Below, one piece after another: positions 24,772 to 36,815 of a stretch of DNA of 64,000 bases. Numbering within the stretch: position 1 is the stretch's first letter; every line of letters starts with the position of its first letter. The DNA lies in NCBI GenBank assembly GCA_963969595.1, contig OZ018408.1, forward strand, positions 29,264,108 through 29,328,107, in the 5' to 3' direction. Below the pieces are notes generated by a model that was not told the origin of the DNA, did no database searches, and saw only the letters and a list, made by a program, of their open reading frames with translations. Both the position numbers and the translations under genes were made by a program. The stretch comes from Neckera pumila (lineage: Eukaryota > Streptophyta > Bryopsida > Hypnales > Neckeraceae).

Positions 24772-25549
24772 TTCTATAATCTCTTTTAGATACACCTATT
24801 TTTGGTACTTTGAAAATTTGTAGTTTATTCACACGGTGTCCAAAAAATGTATTCTAAGAGAATCTAGAATCCTGTTAGGCACTTCTAACTTCCAAAGGGA
24901 CCCCACAAAAAGATTTCAATCTAATAGTGAAAACCACGCTGAATCATGTTGAATTGCTTAACTGTGTGATTTAAGGTCTAGTTACCTTAGTTATACCAAA
25001 GAACACCGACTCTCAGAATACAACTACAAAAATGCATACCCAACACCTCAGATATTATTTCTGCAAAGATGACTTGCTCTCTGTGAAACAAATGAAACGG
25101 AATTTCAATGCAAAGGGCAAATTACAAAGCCGACAGCCACAAGTGGCCTGCCGGTTATCAAATACTCTTTTGAGTTCTTAACATTTGCCTCAGGAGACTT
25201 GGTTTTAAAATATAATTGAAGCTCAAGAACTGATAAAAGCACATGATACAAAACAGCTCAAACCAGCTGTAATGAAGTTAATAAGTTGACCTCCCGACAT
25301 TGTATGCAAATGATAAGCTTCTGCCAAGCTCCAAAATTCGTCTACTTTACTCTCACGACCATCAATAACCTTTACAATGTTTTGCATGCAATCAAGGGAC
25401 AAGGCCAGCCTCAACTGCACGCCCAAAACACAAATTCCTAGGCAGGTTCAAGGTTGTCTGCCAATAAATGAACTCAAATACCATGTATCCCTTCCTACTT
25501 TAAATGCACAGCCTCAAAACACCTCATGGTTTCCTTATTTGCGTCGGCG
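24772..25549. other. intergenic and likely SurE 3' untranslated region
   Basis: The DNA close to 25550 is gene-like in composition and should include the 3' end of the SurE transcript. No separate gene is supported. Confidence 0.4.
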
Positions 25550-28544
25550 CTATAAAGCAGAGGGTGGAGCGGCGGCAACAATACTAGCTACCCAATCCTC
25601 AAGCTGTGCACGTGTGTCAACCACCACATTCGTATCCAGACCCACAGCTGTTATTGTAACCTGCACTCAACCAGAGACCAAAATATGAAACATGTTTGGC
25701 AAAATGAAACATCTCTGATACGTGTAGACATTGCCACCAAAGAGAGCATAGTGTTTACTCAGAGATTAAAAGTGAGCAATCGAGAAGCCATAGACCAATG
25801 AGCAACAAGGTGCTAATACTCAAAAGAAAGAACTGGACATAACGTACAAAGCCTTGTTCCAACGCGCCAAGATCATGATCTGGTGCTGTCTCTCCAATTT
25901 CATACTCCGCGCCCTGCACACAAGTTTCCATGTAATGAAATCTGAACTTCAAGATCAAATCCCAAACATTGAAATCCACACTTGAATGGAGAGCAGCTGG
26001 AATAGAGAAGTTTTAATGTTTAACTCAGAAACAACGATTAAGAGCATTATGCTTTTCTGCAATACTTCTAAGCCACGCCTTGCTTCAATTGAGATTGTGA
26101 CATTCCTTACCTCAAGTCGAAAATGCATCTTTTGGGAACCCCCCTTGTCATATTCTTCGCCAACGCCTACTGATTCAACATCAGGATTCTGCTTCTTGAA
26201 ATTAGCACGCCTTGCTGCTCCCTACAGAAAACGCACACAAATTTTAGCATCTATCAGCAAGACTACGCACATTCATTGGGAGTGCTCATGCATGATGCGC
26301 AGTGGCCAGTACTTGTGCAATTCACTACTTGGAAATGGAACTGGAGCAAGAGAGTACATAAGTTAATGACAAAATTTTCCTACTGACTTCCAGACATTGG
26401 AGCCAAAGATTCTTAAAAGCAAGTTCTTGAATACAGTCAATAGTCAAACCACGAGAAACCATGACTATGACAACAAGAATTACAGTTGGGCCTATCATAA
26501 CGAAGAAAGTGTTTGTGGATATACCGCAGCAGAAGCAGCAAGTCCAAGTTGTGCCATCTGTAACCCAATACCAGAGTCTTTCAACCTTTGCATGCGTTTC
26601 TCTTCTGTCACTTTCCTCCATTTCAAAGGTAGACGGGAGGTGCCTTGCCTTGTAATCTTGTAGCCCTGTCAGATTCAAGATTCGAGTTTATGAAGCTTCT
26701 AGATCAATAAACAAACCAAGATCGACCTCATCGTAGAAATCGGATCCCTCTGCCTTTCTCATCTAAATAAGCAGTGAAGACCTAATACCAAAGTCATATA
26801 CACCCCGAAGGAAGAGACTAAAACAAAAGTTTAGCCTTGATTACACATAAAATGCGGCTTATCATGATGGATTAAGTGTTTCAGTAATTCTGCGAAAAAT
26901 AATTATAACACTCTAATTAAGCTACCACAAGATACAATATTTCAGAAAAGGAGATCAACAGCATTATATCATATTACCCTGTGTTCTGATGGACTTGAAG
27001 GAATATCAACGTTCAAAAAGAAGCCATTGGGATATACTCCTTCCTGAATATCTCGCAGTGAAGCTTTTATAAGTGGAAGGCTCACAGCTGCTGCTGATTT
27101 GTAGTCTTTGTCGGTGCTTTGGCCTCGCTTCCTGAAGATTTCAAGGGTATTAGTATCACGGCTAAGTAGGTTGTAATAAATACCTCTAAAAATTATAATT
27201 AAATTGAAGGATCTGAGGAACTACCACATGCAATTCCTGCACAAAGAATTAACAGAAACATAGTAAAATTTGAACAGGAGAATCTAGAATACCAGTCTAA
27301 AGAAAAAGAGATTGCAGGAACGCCAGCGATAAATGCCTCCCGTGCTCCAGCCACTGTTCCTGAGTAGATTCTATACATAGCATTGTATTGTCAGACTCGA
27401 AAAGGATACATAACTTTTCAGTTCTGTAAAACATTATTTACATCACGCAAATAAATATAATCATGCAATTCACAAAAATTCCAGAAAAAGATGAAACTCA
27501 GTAGCAAGTTTCAGTGTACAAAGTTGAAAGCACAGCCTGAGCCAGACAACATACATGTGATAACCACAGTTGGAGCCTTTGTTGATACCACTGAGTACCT
27601 GCATGTCCAACCGCGTCTGGCATGTTAGCTTGAACATAATTCTAATCAAAACAACTTCAGACATGAGAACGATCGGCAGGGACTCCTGCCCAGATGTGTA
27701 GGTCGACGTCAAAAAGATACAATAGAAATCCCATCAATTAGTCAAACTGGAAGATAGGTTGACATCATCACCATGGTAGGTTTTGACCATGGAAATAGGG
27801 TTGCCGTGAGCGCTAACGCGACGCAATCAGCTGGAGTTCCTGCACAAGGACAACAAAAAGACCTGTATTGTAAGCGACGTGTAATTGACTAAATTCATCA
27901 CCATCAATTCATAGCATATGAAGCATAATTCTAAAACTGGCCATCACGAACTTACCAGAGGTTTCAAACGCAGTGGCGCCTGCAATATTCACTGCCGATA
28001 CCTCTAACAAGCCCCTCGAAGTAATGCTGTGAGACACGGCCGACTTTTCTCTGAAAGAAGACGTCGTTCATGTATGGAAGAATCAAATCAGAAGAGGGAG
28101 AAGAAAGGACTTGATAAAGAAAAATCAACGCAAAAAAAAAAAAAAAAAAAAAGAAGGAAAAACGCTAAATTGCGAAGGGACTAAACCCCTGTTTGGACCT
28201 CTACAATGCTCTCAAGCAAAAAAATATTCCGGCAATCCTCTCGAATTACGAAACGGTTTTAGAGCTTACGAATCCGGGGCGCAGACGAATACATTGCAGC
28301 TCCCGTCCTCGATCAAGGCGGCCACCAAAGCGCGCAATCCGGGGGCATTGATCCCGTCGTCATTCGTGATCAGCACGTTCGGCAAGGCATTGACTGGAAC
28401 CTCGACGGTGCTCCCAGGTGCCGCCTCCTCGTGCTCTTCCTCTTTGTCCTGCTTGCTGAACCTGTGCGGCAGGTGACCCCCTGTGTACATAGTGCTCCAA
28501 TTGCAACCCTGGAAAACAGAAATTCTATCGAAAACACGCTTCAA
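25550..28544 (-). CDS. surE: SurE-type 5'/3'-nucleotidase (acid phosphatase SurE)
   Basis: Ten exons with GT-AG junctions: 28544-28270, 28050-27956, 27839-27772, 27598-27555, 27370-27293, 27131-26978, 26665-26525, 26221-26111, 25913-25848 and 25660-25550. The frame closes to 380 aa from the first ATG, or 362 aa from the ATG at 28490 ([11 protein letters not shown]). An AG acceptor-like TTTTCCAG lies just upstream of that second ATG, so a 5' leader intron and the shorter form are plausible. SurE proteins are metal-dependent nucleoside monophosphate phosphatases. Metal-site features are [14 protein letters not shown] near the N terminus, then [16 protein letters not shown] and [36 protein letters not shown] is the conserved core helix-strand. 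Plant-type spacing is retained through exon 10. Start choice, and exon 5 right after a short 44-bp exon 4, are the least certain parts. Confidence 0.93.
28131..28152. repeat. poly(A) run in SurE intron 1
   Basis: An A homopolymer of about 20 bases in the first intron (minus-strand gene, so poly(T) in the transcript). Its length is likely unstable. Confidence 0.8.
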
Positions 28545-30262
28545 AAGATGTTCAAATTGTGACTGACACGAACACTGCTAGGTCGATGTTCAGAGAATTG
28601 CGACGATCGGGGATTCAGCAGCGCCAATCTGCCGCGTCAGGTGTGCGGATTGCTTCGACAAGCAAAAACCTTTAGAGGGTCGAGGAGAGAGAGAGTGATA
28701 GCAGGTGAATCACGGCCGGGTATTGGTCCGCTCAGACGCGGCCTTCCCCACCCGTGGCCAAAACCGCCACTTTTTACTTTTGTGCCTAGTTGCTATTATT
28801 AGACTAGTCATATTTTCATATTCTCTTATTGGCACTTGAAAGGAGATTCAAAGACCGTGACATTTGGATACCATATGCAAAAGTTATGACGGAATAAAAT
28901 TTGGTTCTAAAACAATTTCTTCTTATCCACAGGTACATAACTTGTTTTTGAAGATGTACACACGATGAAGATGGCGGTTTAGAATCAGTGGTGTATTGGG
29001 GGTGTCTACCTTGTTACTTGTATTTTTCAAAGAATGAATTTGCTGAGTGGACTCAAATAAAAGTGGAATCATATTAATCCAATGATACTACATTATTAGA
29101 TAATGTGGTATTATAGAAGTATATTAGTTGTTGGTGATATTATAGAATATCAATAGAATGATATTGCAAAGGTTGCAATATAGTGAATGCTTAGCATAGC
29201 AAGTGCCAACTGCTAGTATGAATTGAAATTGGTAAATACACCTTTGGTGCAAAAATATAAAATTGTCAATATGGGTGGAAGTCATGACCATCTTAAAAGG
29301 TTCAAGATCAGTGACTTGCCACCTTAATTTTGTTTGAAGAGTGTTTTGAAAGCACAAATTTAACATTCTAAAAACATCTCATTTATTGTTTATAGTTGCA
29401 ACTTGTTATGACCTAGTTTGATTTTACTCTAAAGTCAAAAGATTGAAGTTCCAGAATATTTAGCCTCTATTACTTACTAGAATCTCAACAATATAATTTT
29501 CAAGTTTTGATAACTAGCTCTTATAGATTTTAAATCTTCAAAACAAGCTAGATAGAGATTACAAAATAATCAATTGGTTTCATATGAGATCAACATAATT
29601 AATCGCAAGACTTGATGACTTCAATAGATAGTTAGTCTCTAAAACATTTCTAAGTAATATTATTATAATCTATAAATTTGAAAATTAAAAGTCAGTTTTA
29701 ATTAGTCTTTAAATATCATACATGGTAGACAAGTCATACTGATGTTTTATACACTATAAATTCTATTTAGTCTTAAAATTGAAACAAAGTTATAGCTATT
29801 GAGCATTACAATTAGAAATGTCGCATTTAGTCAAATTTAAAAAAGTATTTTTTTATCAAATTTGAAATTAAATCTTTGATAATTCATTCACATAATTTTT
29901 ATTTTAAAATATTTGAAGTTTCCTATAACTTTTCAACTTTGTAGGTTCAATCAGTTTGTGAATAAAGGAAAAAAATTCAATAATAAAATATAAACATTTT
30001 TATTTTGATAGTAGATTTTCTAACCTTAGGCATATATTAGCATTTTTTTCTTTATAAAAAAAGCATTTGACCATGCGATAACTTAGAAAGAAAAATAGAA
30101 ATGGCACTTACAATATTTGAGATAGTATGGAAATAGAATAGACCACATTATATCATTTTTCTAAAATACTAAAAACTTTCATACGTCTATACTAGGTGAT
30201 TACAACTGACAAAAGAAATCCTAAAAAACAGCTCCAAGAATTATTTGGATTTTCCTTCTCGT
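28545..30262. other. SurE 5' flank then AT-rich repeats
   Basis: 28.55-28.8 kb is the GC-richer promoter side of SurE. Further on, 29085-29215 is a diverged fragment of the 0.72 kb element: it has gatattatagaa blocks and, at 29187-29210, AGCATAGCAAGTGCCAACTGCTAG. The rest is AT-rich without coding signal. Confidence 0.45.
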
Positions 30263-30997
30263 TTAATCCCTAAATGCCTAAATATCGTTTTTTTGGCAAC
30301 ATAGCGATTTTGGACAGCTCACTATCAACAAAATTCTTAATTTTTTTTCTTTGAAAATTTCACACAACATATGCCTAAGGAATAGCTCTAAGTCTCAACT
30401 ATTTTTGTAACTTTTGACTTCATGGTTAAAAGTTATTGCATAGTATGTAGTTTTCCGTACTTGGTGGGCAGTCCGGGTAGTTCAAAAAACTTCTTTAAAA
30501 ATCACTTTTAAAAAAAGTAAAAATTTGAAATTGGTTCTTTTTATTTATCTATACATGGGAAGCTTTGAATCATTCCATTTTCATTAATGAGATGAGATTT
30601 GCGGGTAGTTATGGTTTTTAAAGACTTCATACCTACCCACAAACTAAAATTCCTCATAAACTATTTCATCTCATTCATCAAAATGGAAATTTTCAAAGCT
30701 TTCCGCGTATTAATAAATAAAAAGAATCAATTTCAAATTTTTATTTAAAAAAATAACAATTTTTACAAAAGTTTTTTGAACTACTCAAACTTGCCCACCA
30801 AATGTAGAAAATTACATATCATGCAATAACTTTTTAACCATGAAGTCAAAAATTACAAAAATTGTTGGGTTTTAAAGCTACTCTTTGGGCACATGTTGAA
30901 TGTATAAAACTTTTCAAAGAAAAAAAAATCCATTTGTAGTGAGCTGCCCCAAATTGCTATTTTGCCAAAAAATGTAGTTTTTACATTTAAGGGGTTA
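30263..30997. mobile_element. 735-bp foldback element with TTAA-type ends
   Basis: Starts TTTAATCCCTAAATGCC and ends ATTTAAGGGGTTA. The left arm (to about 30622) is matched in reverse complement by the right arm (from about 30640). Matching blocks include TTTGCGGGTAGTTATG with CATACCTACCC, GGAAGCTTTGAATCATTCCA with its inverse, and gtccgggtagttcaaaaaact with agttttttgaactactcaaac. The left arm resembles subfamily C elements at 21387 and 58694. The structure is one long imperfect hairpin with arms of about 350 bp. Confidence 0.75.
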
Positions 30998-31077
30998 GTG
31001 CATGGGAATAAATAAATCTTGTAGAGTAGAAGCATTTATTGAATCATTGTTTCTTCATTTTACAACTTTAATTAATT

Positions 31078-31640
31078 ACTAGCGATTAGCGCTTGCTTTG
31101 CTACACATTAAATATACTAGTTTCATCAATTTTTCATCTAATAGAATGTAGATAAACAAAGTATGTATAATCTTTAAATGAAAATATTGACATCTTCATA
31201 TAATTTTTTTTGGAAAAATTTACATAGTGCAATATAAAGTAATTAAAGAAAATCTTTATATCATAATTTCACAAAATAACCTTTGCAAAGATGAAAACAT
31301 TGCAATAAAAATAAATTAATCAAGTGAACAATGTAAGTAGAATCTTCACATTTGAATATGTAGAGCAACGCTAGCGGTTGGTGCTTCCTTATTATTTAAT
31401 ATCACATTTTAAAAAGACATGGAATTTATCTATAGTTTTATTGTCTGAAAAGTTTCTTTGAAATTTTTTTAGAAGTATCCATTTGATTTTCAAATATTTC
31501 ACAAAAAGAATACATAATATATAGTAGAAAGTATCATATGGCTATTACAAAAGCAATTGAATTTCTATAATATTATTCAAAATTGAATTGTGATATTATA
31601 GAGGTCGTTGTGATTTTAGTAGTATGATTTGACAGGAAAT
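31078..31640 (+). mobile_element. diverged copy of the 0.72 kb element
   Basis: Begins TTACTAGCGATTAGCGCTTGCTTTGCTAC and ends GATATTATAGAGGTCGTTGTGATTTTAGTAGTATGAT, matching both ends of the inverted pair at 19.7 and 24.1 kb. A second CTAGCGGTTGGTGCTTCC block at 31370 suggests that two copies are fused or nested. Non-coding. Confidence 0.55.
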
Positions 31641-32148
31641 GTTGACCCTCACCACCGGGTATGATAATGTCTTTTGTATATTTACAAATTTACAAATTAG
31701 TTTATTTCTTTAGAAAATGCTGATTATTTGTTAATTTACTTTAAGAAAAGTATTTTGTAAAGTCTACAATATAGGCTATTTGCATTTGCAAGGAAGGAAA
31801 TTTCACATCTGCCAACTTTGATAGCCTTCCAAGGGCTGAAAAGTTGATCTATAACCATGAAATTTTTGGCATGACATTACCTTTATGTTAATTATATTTG
31901 TGTCAAATTTCAAAGCCAAAAGATGCACACAAAAAAAGATATTCAAAATCTACCAACATGTGTAGTTATGAGAAATAATGAGGGAAACCATTTCACTACT
32001 GCCAACTTTGACACCTTCTCTAGGGTTGAAAAATTGTTAATTACCATGAAACTTTTGGCAAAGGATCATCTCTATGTTGATAACATGTGAGAAATTTCAA
32101 GGCCAAAAGACTCACCCAAAAAAAGATATTCAAGATCTACCAATAAGT

Positions 32149-32444
32149 CATTAGATGAGATTCAGGGGTCTTGGAGGGCCATTTCAGGCCCATTCCTAGA
32201 TCTAGCCAAATTTAGTGAACGTTGGTACGGGCACGACTGTGAGAATTTTTTATTTTCAAAAAATAAAAAAACAAAAAAAGACAAAATATCATTTTAAGCA
32301 ATTCCTTTTTTTTTTTTCAAAAAATGACGTGGCAGTCATTGTGCCACATTAGCCAGCTGCTGCTATTGCATTCCTGCAATCTAGGAACGTAGCAAAACGT
32401 AGCAAAACTCAAAGCCCTCCAAGACCCCCGTATCTCATCTAATG
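32149..32444. mobile_element. CATTAGA-type MITE, copy F, inside the tandem array
   Basis: Ends CATTAGATGAGATTCAGGGG and TATCTCATCTAATG, 296 bp. Flanks join to ctaccaataagt/gtaactataagaa, which lines up base for base with ctaccaacatgtgtagttatgagaa in neighbouring array units. The insertion therefore sits in one repeat unit with no obvious target duplication. Confidence 0.75.
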
Positions 32445-32993
32445 GTAACTATAAGAAACAATTTGAAGGCTGTCAATTTCAGTACCCTCCTTAGGGTTGA
32501 ATGAAATTATGGAATTTTTGGCATAAGACCATTTCTATGTTGATAAAATGTGTGCCAAATTTTAAGGCACGTTTTAAAAGATTTATAAAAAAAAAAGATA
32601 TTTGAAATCTACCAACATGTGTAGTTGTGAGAATGATTTTTTACCTTGTGAAACTTTACCCATAACATGACACTATCCCAAGAGCTTAAAAAATAATTCT
32701 CACAAGTACATATGTTGGAAGAATTAGTATATCTTTTTTTCTCGAGTTTTTTCTATGAGTCTTTTGACCCTGAAATTTAGCACACATGTTACTAACATAG
32801 AAATATGTCATGGAAAAACTTTCATGGTAAATAAATAATTTGTCAACCTTTGAAATAGTATTGAAGTTGATAGTAGTGAAATTATTTTACGCAATTGTAT
32901 ATGTTGGTAGATTTTGAATATCATCTTTTGTATAAAATTTTTGGTCTTGAAACTTGTTATATATATTATAAATATCAATACCTTAAATGAGGC

Positions 32994-33306
32994 TGTTTGT
33001 TTGTTTGTTTGTTTGTTTGTTTTGTTTGTAGCGTGGACAACTTCCTGACCGTGCGTCCCCCGGCCGCGTGCTTGGTACCGTCGGAAAGCTCTCGCCGAGG
33101 AGGGGTGCACCAGCTTGGTTTCGTGGCGTTTGGAGCAGTGGTGCAAAAGTTATTGAATTTCAAAGTATTTATTGATTAAAAAATTAGAAAATTACTTTTA
33201 CTTTGATTTTGGTGGCGTTCTTGCTACTGGGAGTGGAACCGGGAGCGGAACCGGGAGTGGAACTAGAAGTGGATGAAAATTGGGCCAACGGCACAGGGCC
33301 ACACTA
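32994..33306. repeat. SINE-like (TTTG)n repeat copy 3, best preserved
   Basis: Begins with six TTTG units, then gtagcgtggacaacttcctgaccgtgcgtcc, gcgtgcttggtaccgtcgg, aaagctctcgc, gaggaggggtgcac, ttggtttcgtggcgtttgga, an AT-rich part, and ends ggcacagggccacacta. On the minus strand this is a ~310-bp unit with a (CAAA)n 3' tail, typical of a retroposed repeat. A 12-bp minisatellite (GGGAGTGGAACC, about four units at 33229-33275) sits inside it. Confidence 0.7.
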
Positions 33307-33689
33307 GTAGAGATGATTTCATGCCAAAAGTTTTATGGTAAACAAGAAAATTCAGCCCTTGGGAGGATATCAAAGCTCATATCAAAGTTGGCAGAAGTGA
33401 AAATTTTCTCACAGCTACACATGTTGGTAGATTTTGAATAATTTTTTTAGAGTAAATCTTTTGGCCTTGAAATTTTGGCACACATATAATTACATAGTGA
33501 TGATTTTGGACCAAAAATTTCATGGTCAAAGATTAATTTTTCAACCCTCAAGAAGCTGTCAAAGTTGGCCAATGTGAAATTTCCTCCCCTGCAAATACAA
33601 AAATGCCATTTTGAATGGTATCCCACTATATATTGTACTTCAATAATTGCTTCGCCTTGTTTGGACACATTTCTATGATCTGAATCTTC

Positions 33690-35466
33690 GACATGATCTT
33701 TTGAAATTTTTTTTGGAAGATAGAAAAACTTACTAGTTTTTAAAGGATATCATTTTTATTTCAATTGGTGCTTAGAAGCAAAAATTATGCCACCTAAAGT
33801 TCAAATTAGAGGTCAAAGGGTAGTACAATAAAAATTGTAGAATTTCAAGATAATTTTTTTAAAATAATTTTGTATATCATAGATTTTTTTTTTCTTTAGA
33901 AAGCTTTGATTCATTTTATATGAAATAATGATGAGAAAGTTATGAAGAATCTTGTTTTTTGGCTAATTAGAACATCTTTTTTAACCCCTAAAGTCCCAAG
34001 GCCATTTTTTTGTCAAAAACCACTCAAAACTGCCATTTTGGCTGTGTTCATCCAAGAACACAAAATAAAATATTTTTTTAGAATCTAACCGTAGGAACTT
34101 GTACTTCACTTGTCAAAGATTATGTGGTAAAAATTTCATAAAGTTTGACCATATAGATTGGAAGATATTAGCATTCAAAGTTGAAAAAGAAAGTTTTTTT
34201 TAACATTGACTTGCAATTTCAGATGACTTTGACCACCATTTGTGGAAATTTTTTGCACTACAGCCTTTGAATTTAAAATTTTTAATGTTGAAGATGTAAG
34301 TTGAAAGTCTACAAAAAAAATTCTAAGAAAAACACTTAATTTTCATTCTTTAAAACATTGTTAAGTAGAAAGAAGTTCAAGATTGAAAAAAAAACTAAAT
34401 CGTTAATAGCTCTTAGATGGGATTGAAATACAATAATCCCAATGGTGAGATTGTTTTAGAAACCAAATACAACATTCTCAAATTAAAATGTTGTAAGAAA
34501 TTGTGAAAATTGCATTAAAAAATGAACCCTACAAGTTATTTTTTCAGAAAGATGCTTAGATTGCCCCCAAAACAAGATTGTCCATAACTTGCTCATTATT
34601 AGTCCAAATAAAATGAATCAAAGCTTCACATGTAGACAAAAATATAAAGTTTCAGAGAAAAAAAATTAAAATTTATTTGGACTTTTTGCAAAAAAATTTG
34701 TGTTGCCCACTGAGTTCTGTTTGAGGCTTTTTGTGGTATAACTTTTGCTCCCGGGCACCATTTGAAATAAGAGTTATATTCCCATGAAGCTAATCATTTT
34801 TTCTATCTTATGGAAAAGTTTCAAAAAGTTTCACTAAAAATTGAGCCCATAGGTACCTGCCCAAAATCTGATTTGTCCCCCAAGGGGACAATGAAACTTT
34901 AGGGGTTAACAAAATAACTTGTTGGATCCATTTATAAACTTAAATTTTATAGTTTTTTAGAAAAAAATTTCACACGGTGTATTTTTCTTACTAAAACAAT
35001 CTCACCATTGGAATTTGTGTATTTCAATTCTATCTTAGAGCTATTCATAATTTAGTTTTGTTTTCTATCTCATACCAGCTACTTCTATTTAATAATTTTT
35101 TAAGAATGAAAACCAAATTTTTCTCTTGTAAATTTTTTACAAGATTTTCAACTCAATTTGTTAATACAAAAAATTTTAAATTCAAAATCTATTTTGCAAA
35201 ATTTTCAATAGAATATTTGAAGTCTTAAAATCTAATTAGACAAGGTTCAAGAAAAAAATAAAAATTCACCTTAAATGCAAATATCTTGCAATCTATATGA
35301 TGAAAGTTTTTCAAATTTCTTCCACACAATCTTATACTAATTATATGTAAGATCTTGTGGTTATATATATTTTTATTTTTCATTTTTAAAATTTTTTCAC
35401 TTTGCAGTAGAAATGGTAGTTTTGAGTGTTTCTTGACAAAAAATGCTCAGGTCCTATAGGGGTTAA
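33690..35466 (-). mobile_element. older TTAA-type element, subfamily B, split by a second copy
   Basis: 33690-33980 and 34910-35466 together are collinear with the reverse-oriented B element at 47566-48495. Shared blocks are aagctttgattcatt, gagaaagttatg-aatcttgtttt, catctttt/aaaataacttg, ctcaccattg and tagaaatggtagttttgagtgtttt. The right end is CCTATAGGGGTTAA. The left terminus is not found, so this copy is truncated or decayed there. Confidence 0.55.
33981..34909 (+). mobile_element. TTAA-type element, subfamily B, inserted in another B element
   Basis: TTAACCCCTAAAGTCCC at the left and ACTTTAGGGGTTAA at the right; 929 bp. The interior has blocks shared with 35912-36815 (tcaaaaac-act-aaactgcca, gaatctaaccgtag, attgaaatacaataat, attgccccaaaacaagattgtccataactt, tttgtccccc-aggggacaatg). 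No protein-coding frame longer than a few dozen codons is seen. Confidence 0.7.
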
Positions 35467-35911
35467 AAAATCTTCAGCAAGTTTGTTCAAGGTTCATAGC
35501 AAGTTGATAGAGCATTATATGTGTATTTCTTATCAAGTTGAGGGAATCCTCATTCGAAGAATTGGCTTCCCTGAGTTAAGCTAGAAGGTCCTAAAATTGA
35601 CTAGGCTCTAAAAGCGTCTTGTAATAATTTTATAATGTAGAGGTACATTTTCTTTCACCAGTGCACCATCAATGTACTAATTCTATACATTTTAGGGGCA
35701 AATGCTTTAAATGACCATTGTAATTCATCTTCATAAATTCAAGGTCAAAAAAATATGAAAATGACTTGGATTGGATGCCAATTCCATTTTTCTTTCTATG
35801 AAAATTTACTGAAAAATATTTCAAAGGGTTTTGCTTCTCCGAAAATGAAACTGACCTTTAAAAGCATGCTTTTGGACCTCTTACCAACAAAATCTTGATA
35901 GAAAAAAAAAA
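35467..35911. other. intergenic between two TTAA-type elements
   Basis: AT-rich, nothing recognised. Confidence 0.35.
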
Positions 35912-36815
35912 TTAACCCCTAAAGTCCCAAGGCATTTTTTTGTCAAAAACGACTTGAAACTGCCAGTTCTGCTGCGTTCATCTAAGAAAAGAGAAAAAAT
36001 AATTTTTTTTAGAATCTAACCGTAGAATCTTGTACTAAACTTATTTCAAGTCATGTGGTAAAAATTTCATAAAGTTTGACCGTATAGATTAGAAGAAATT
36101 AGCATTCAAAGTTGGAAAAAATTGATTTTTTGAACACTGACTTGCAATTTCAGATGACATTGACCCCATTTGTAAGAAAAAATTGCACTACAGACTTTGA
36201 ATTTAATTTTTTTTATATTGAGTAATTGAGTTGAGAATCTAGAAAAAAAATTTCCAAAAAAATACACATGATTTTATTCTTTAAAAAATTGTTAAGTAGA
36301 AGTAGATCTAAGATTGAAAGAAAAACTAAATTGTCAATAGCTCTAAGATGGGATTAAAACGCTATAATTCCAATGGTAAGATTGTTTTAGCAAACAAACT
36401 TAGACGTGTCCAACAATTGTTTTTGAAAAATTGTGAAAATTGCATTAAGAAATGAGTCCTACAAGTTATTTTTTCAAGACGATGCTCTAATTGCCCGAAA
36501 AATAAGATTGTCCATAACTTTCACATAACAAATCCAAATGGAATGAATCAAAGCTTCCCATACAGATAAAAATACAATCTATGAGAAATTTTTATGTGAG
36601 AAGATTTTTGCCCGCCGCACCTAAAAAAACGACCTTTTGTGCCATAACTTTTGCTCCTAGGCACCGATTGAAATAAAAATTATATTCCCATACAGCTCAT
36701 GTGTCTTTCTATCTTCACAAAAAGTTTCAGAAAATAACGATGAATATTGAAACCTTAGTAGCCTGCCCGAAATTCATTTTGTCCCCCGAGGGGACAATGG
36801 GACTTTAGGGGTTAA
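35912..36815 (+). mobile_element. TTAA-type element, subfamily B copy
   Basis: Intact ends TTAACCCCTAAAGTCCC and GGGACTTTAGGGGTTAA, 904 bp, same orientation and block order as 33981-34909. AT-rich and non-coding. Confidence 0.7.

Larger units (their letters stand above)
31781..33600. repeat. inverted tandem array of a ~190-bp unit, with two insertions
   Basis: The unit holds, in order, ctgccaactttgat, aagggctgaaaa, ccatgaaatttttggca, tgtcaaatttcaaagccaaaaga, aaaagatattcaaaatctaccaacatgtgtagt. It occurs about three times in plus orientation (31790, 31980, 32460). It then occurs about three times in minus orientation up to 33600, marked by acatgttggtagattttgaata and ccttgaaatt. A CATTAGA MITE (32149-32444) and a SINE-like repeat (32994-33306) interrupt it. 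The 112-codon minus-strand frame at 33146-32808 spans the SINE-like repeat and array and is not a gene. Confidence 0.65.
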
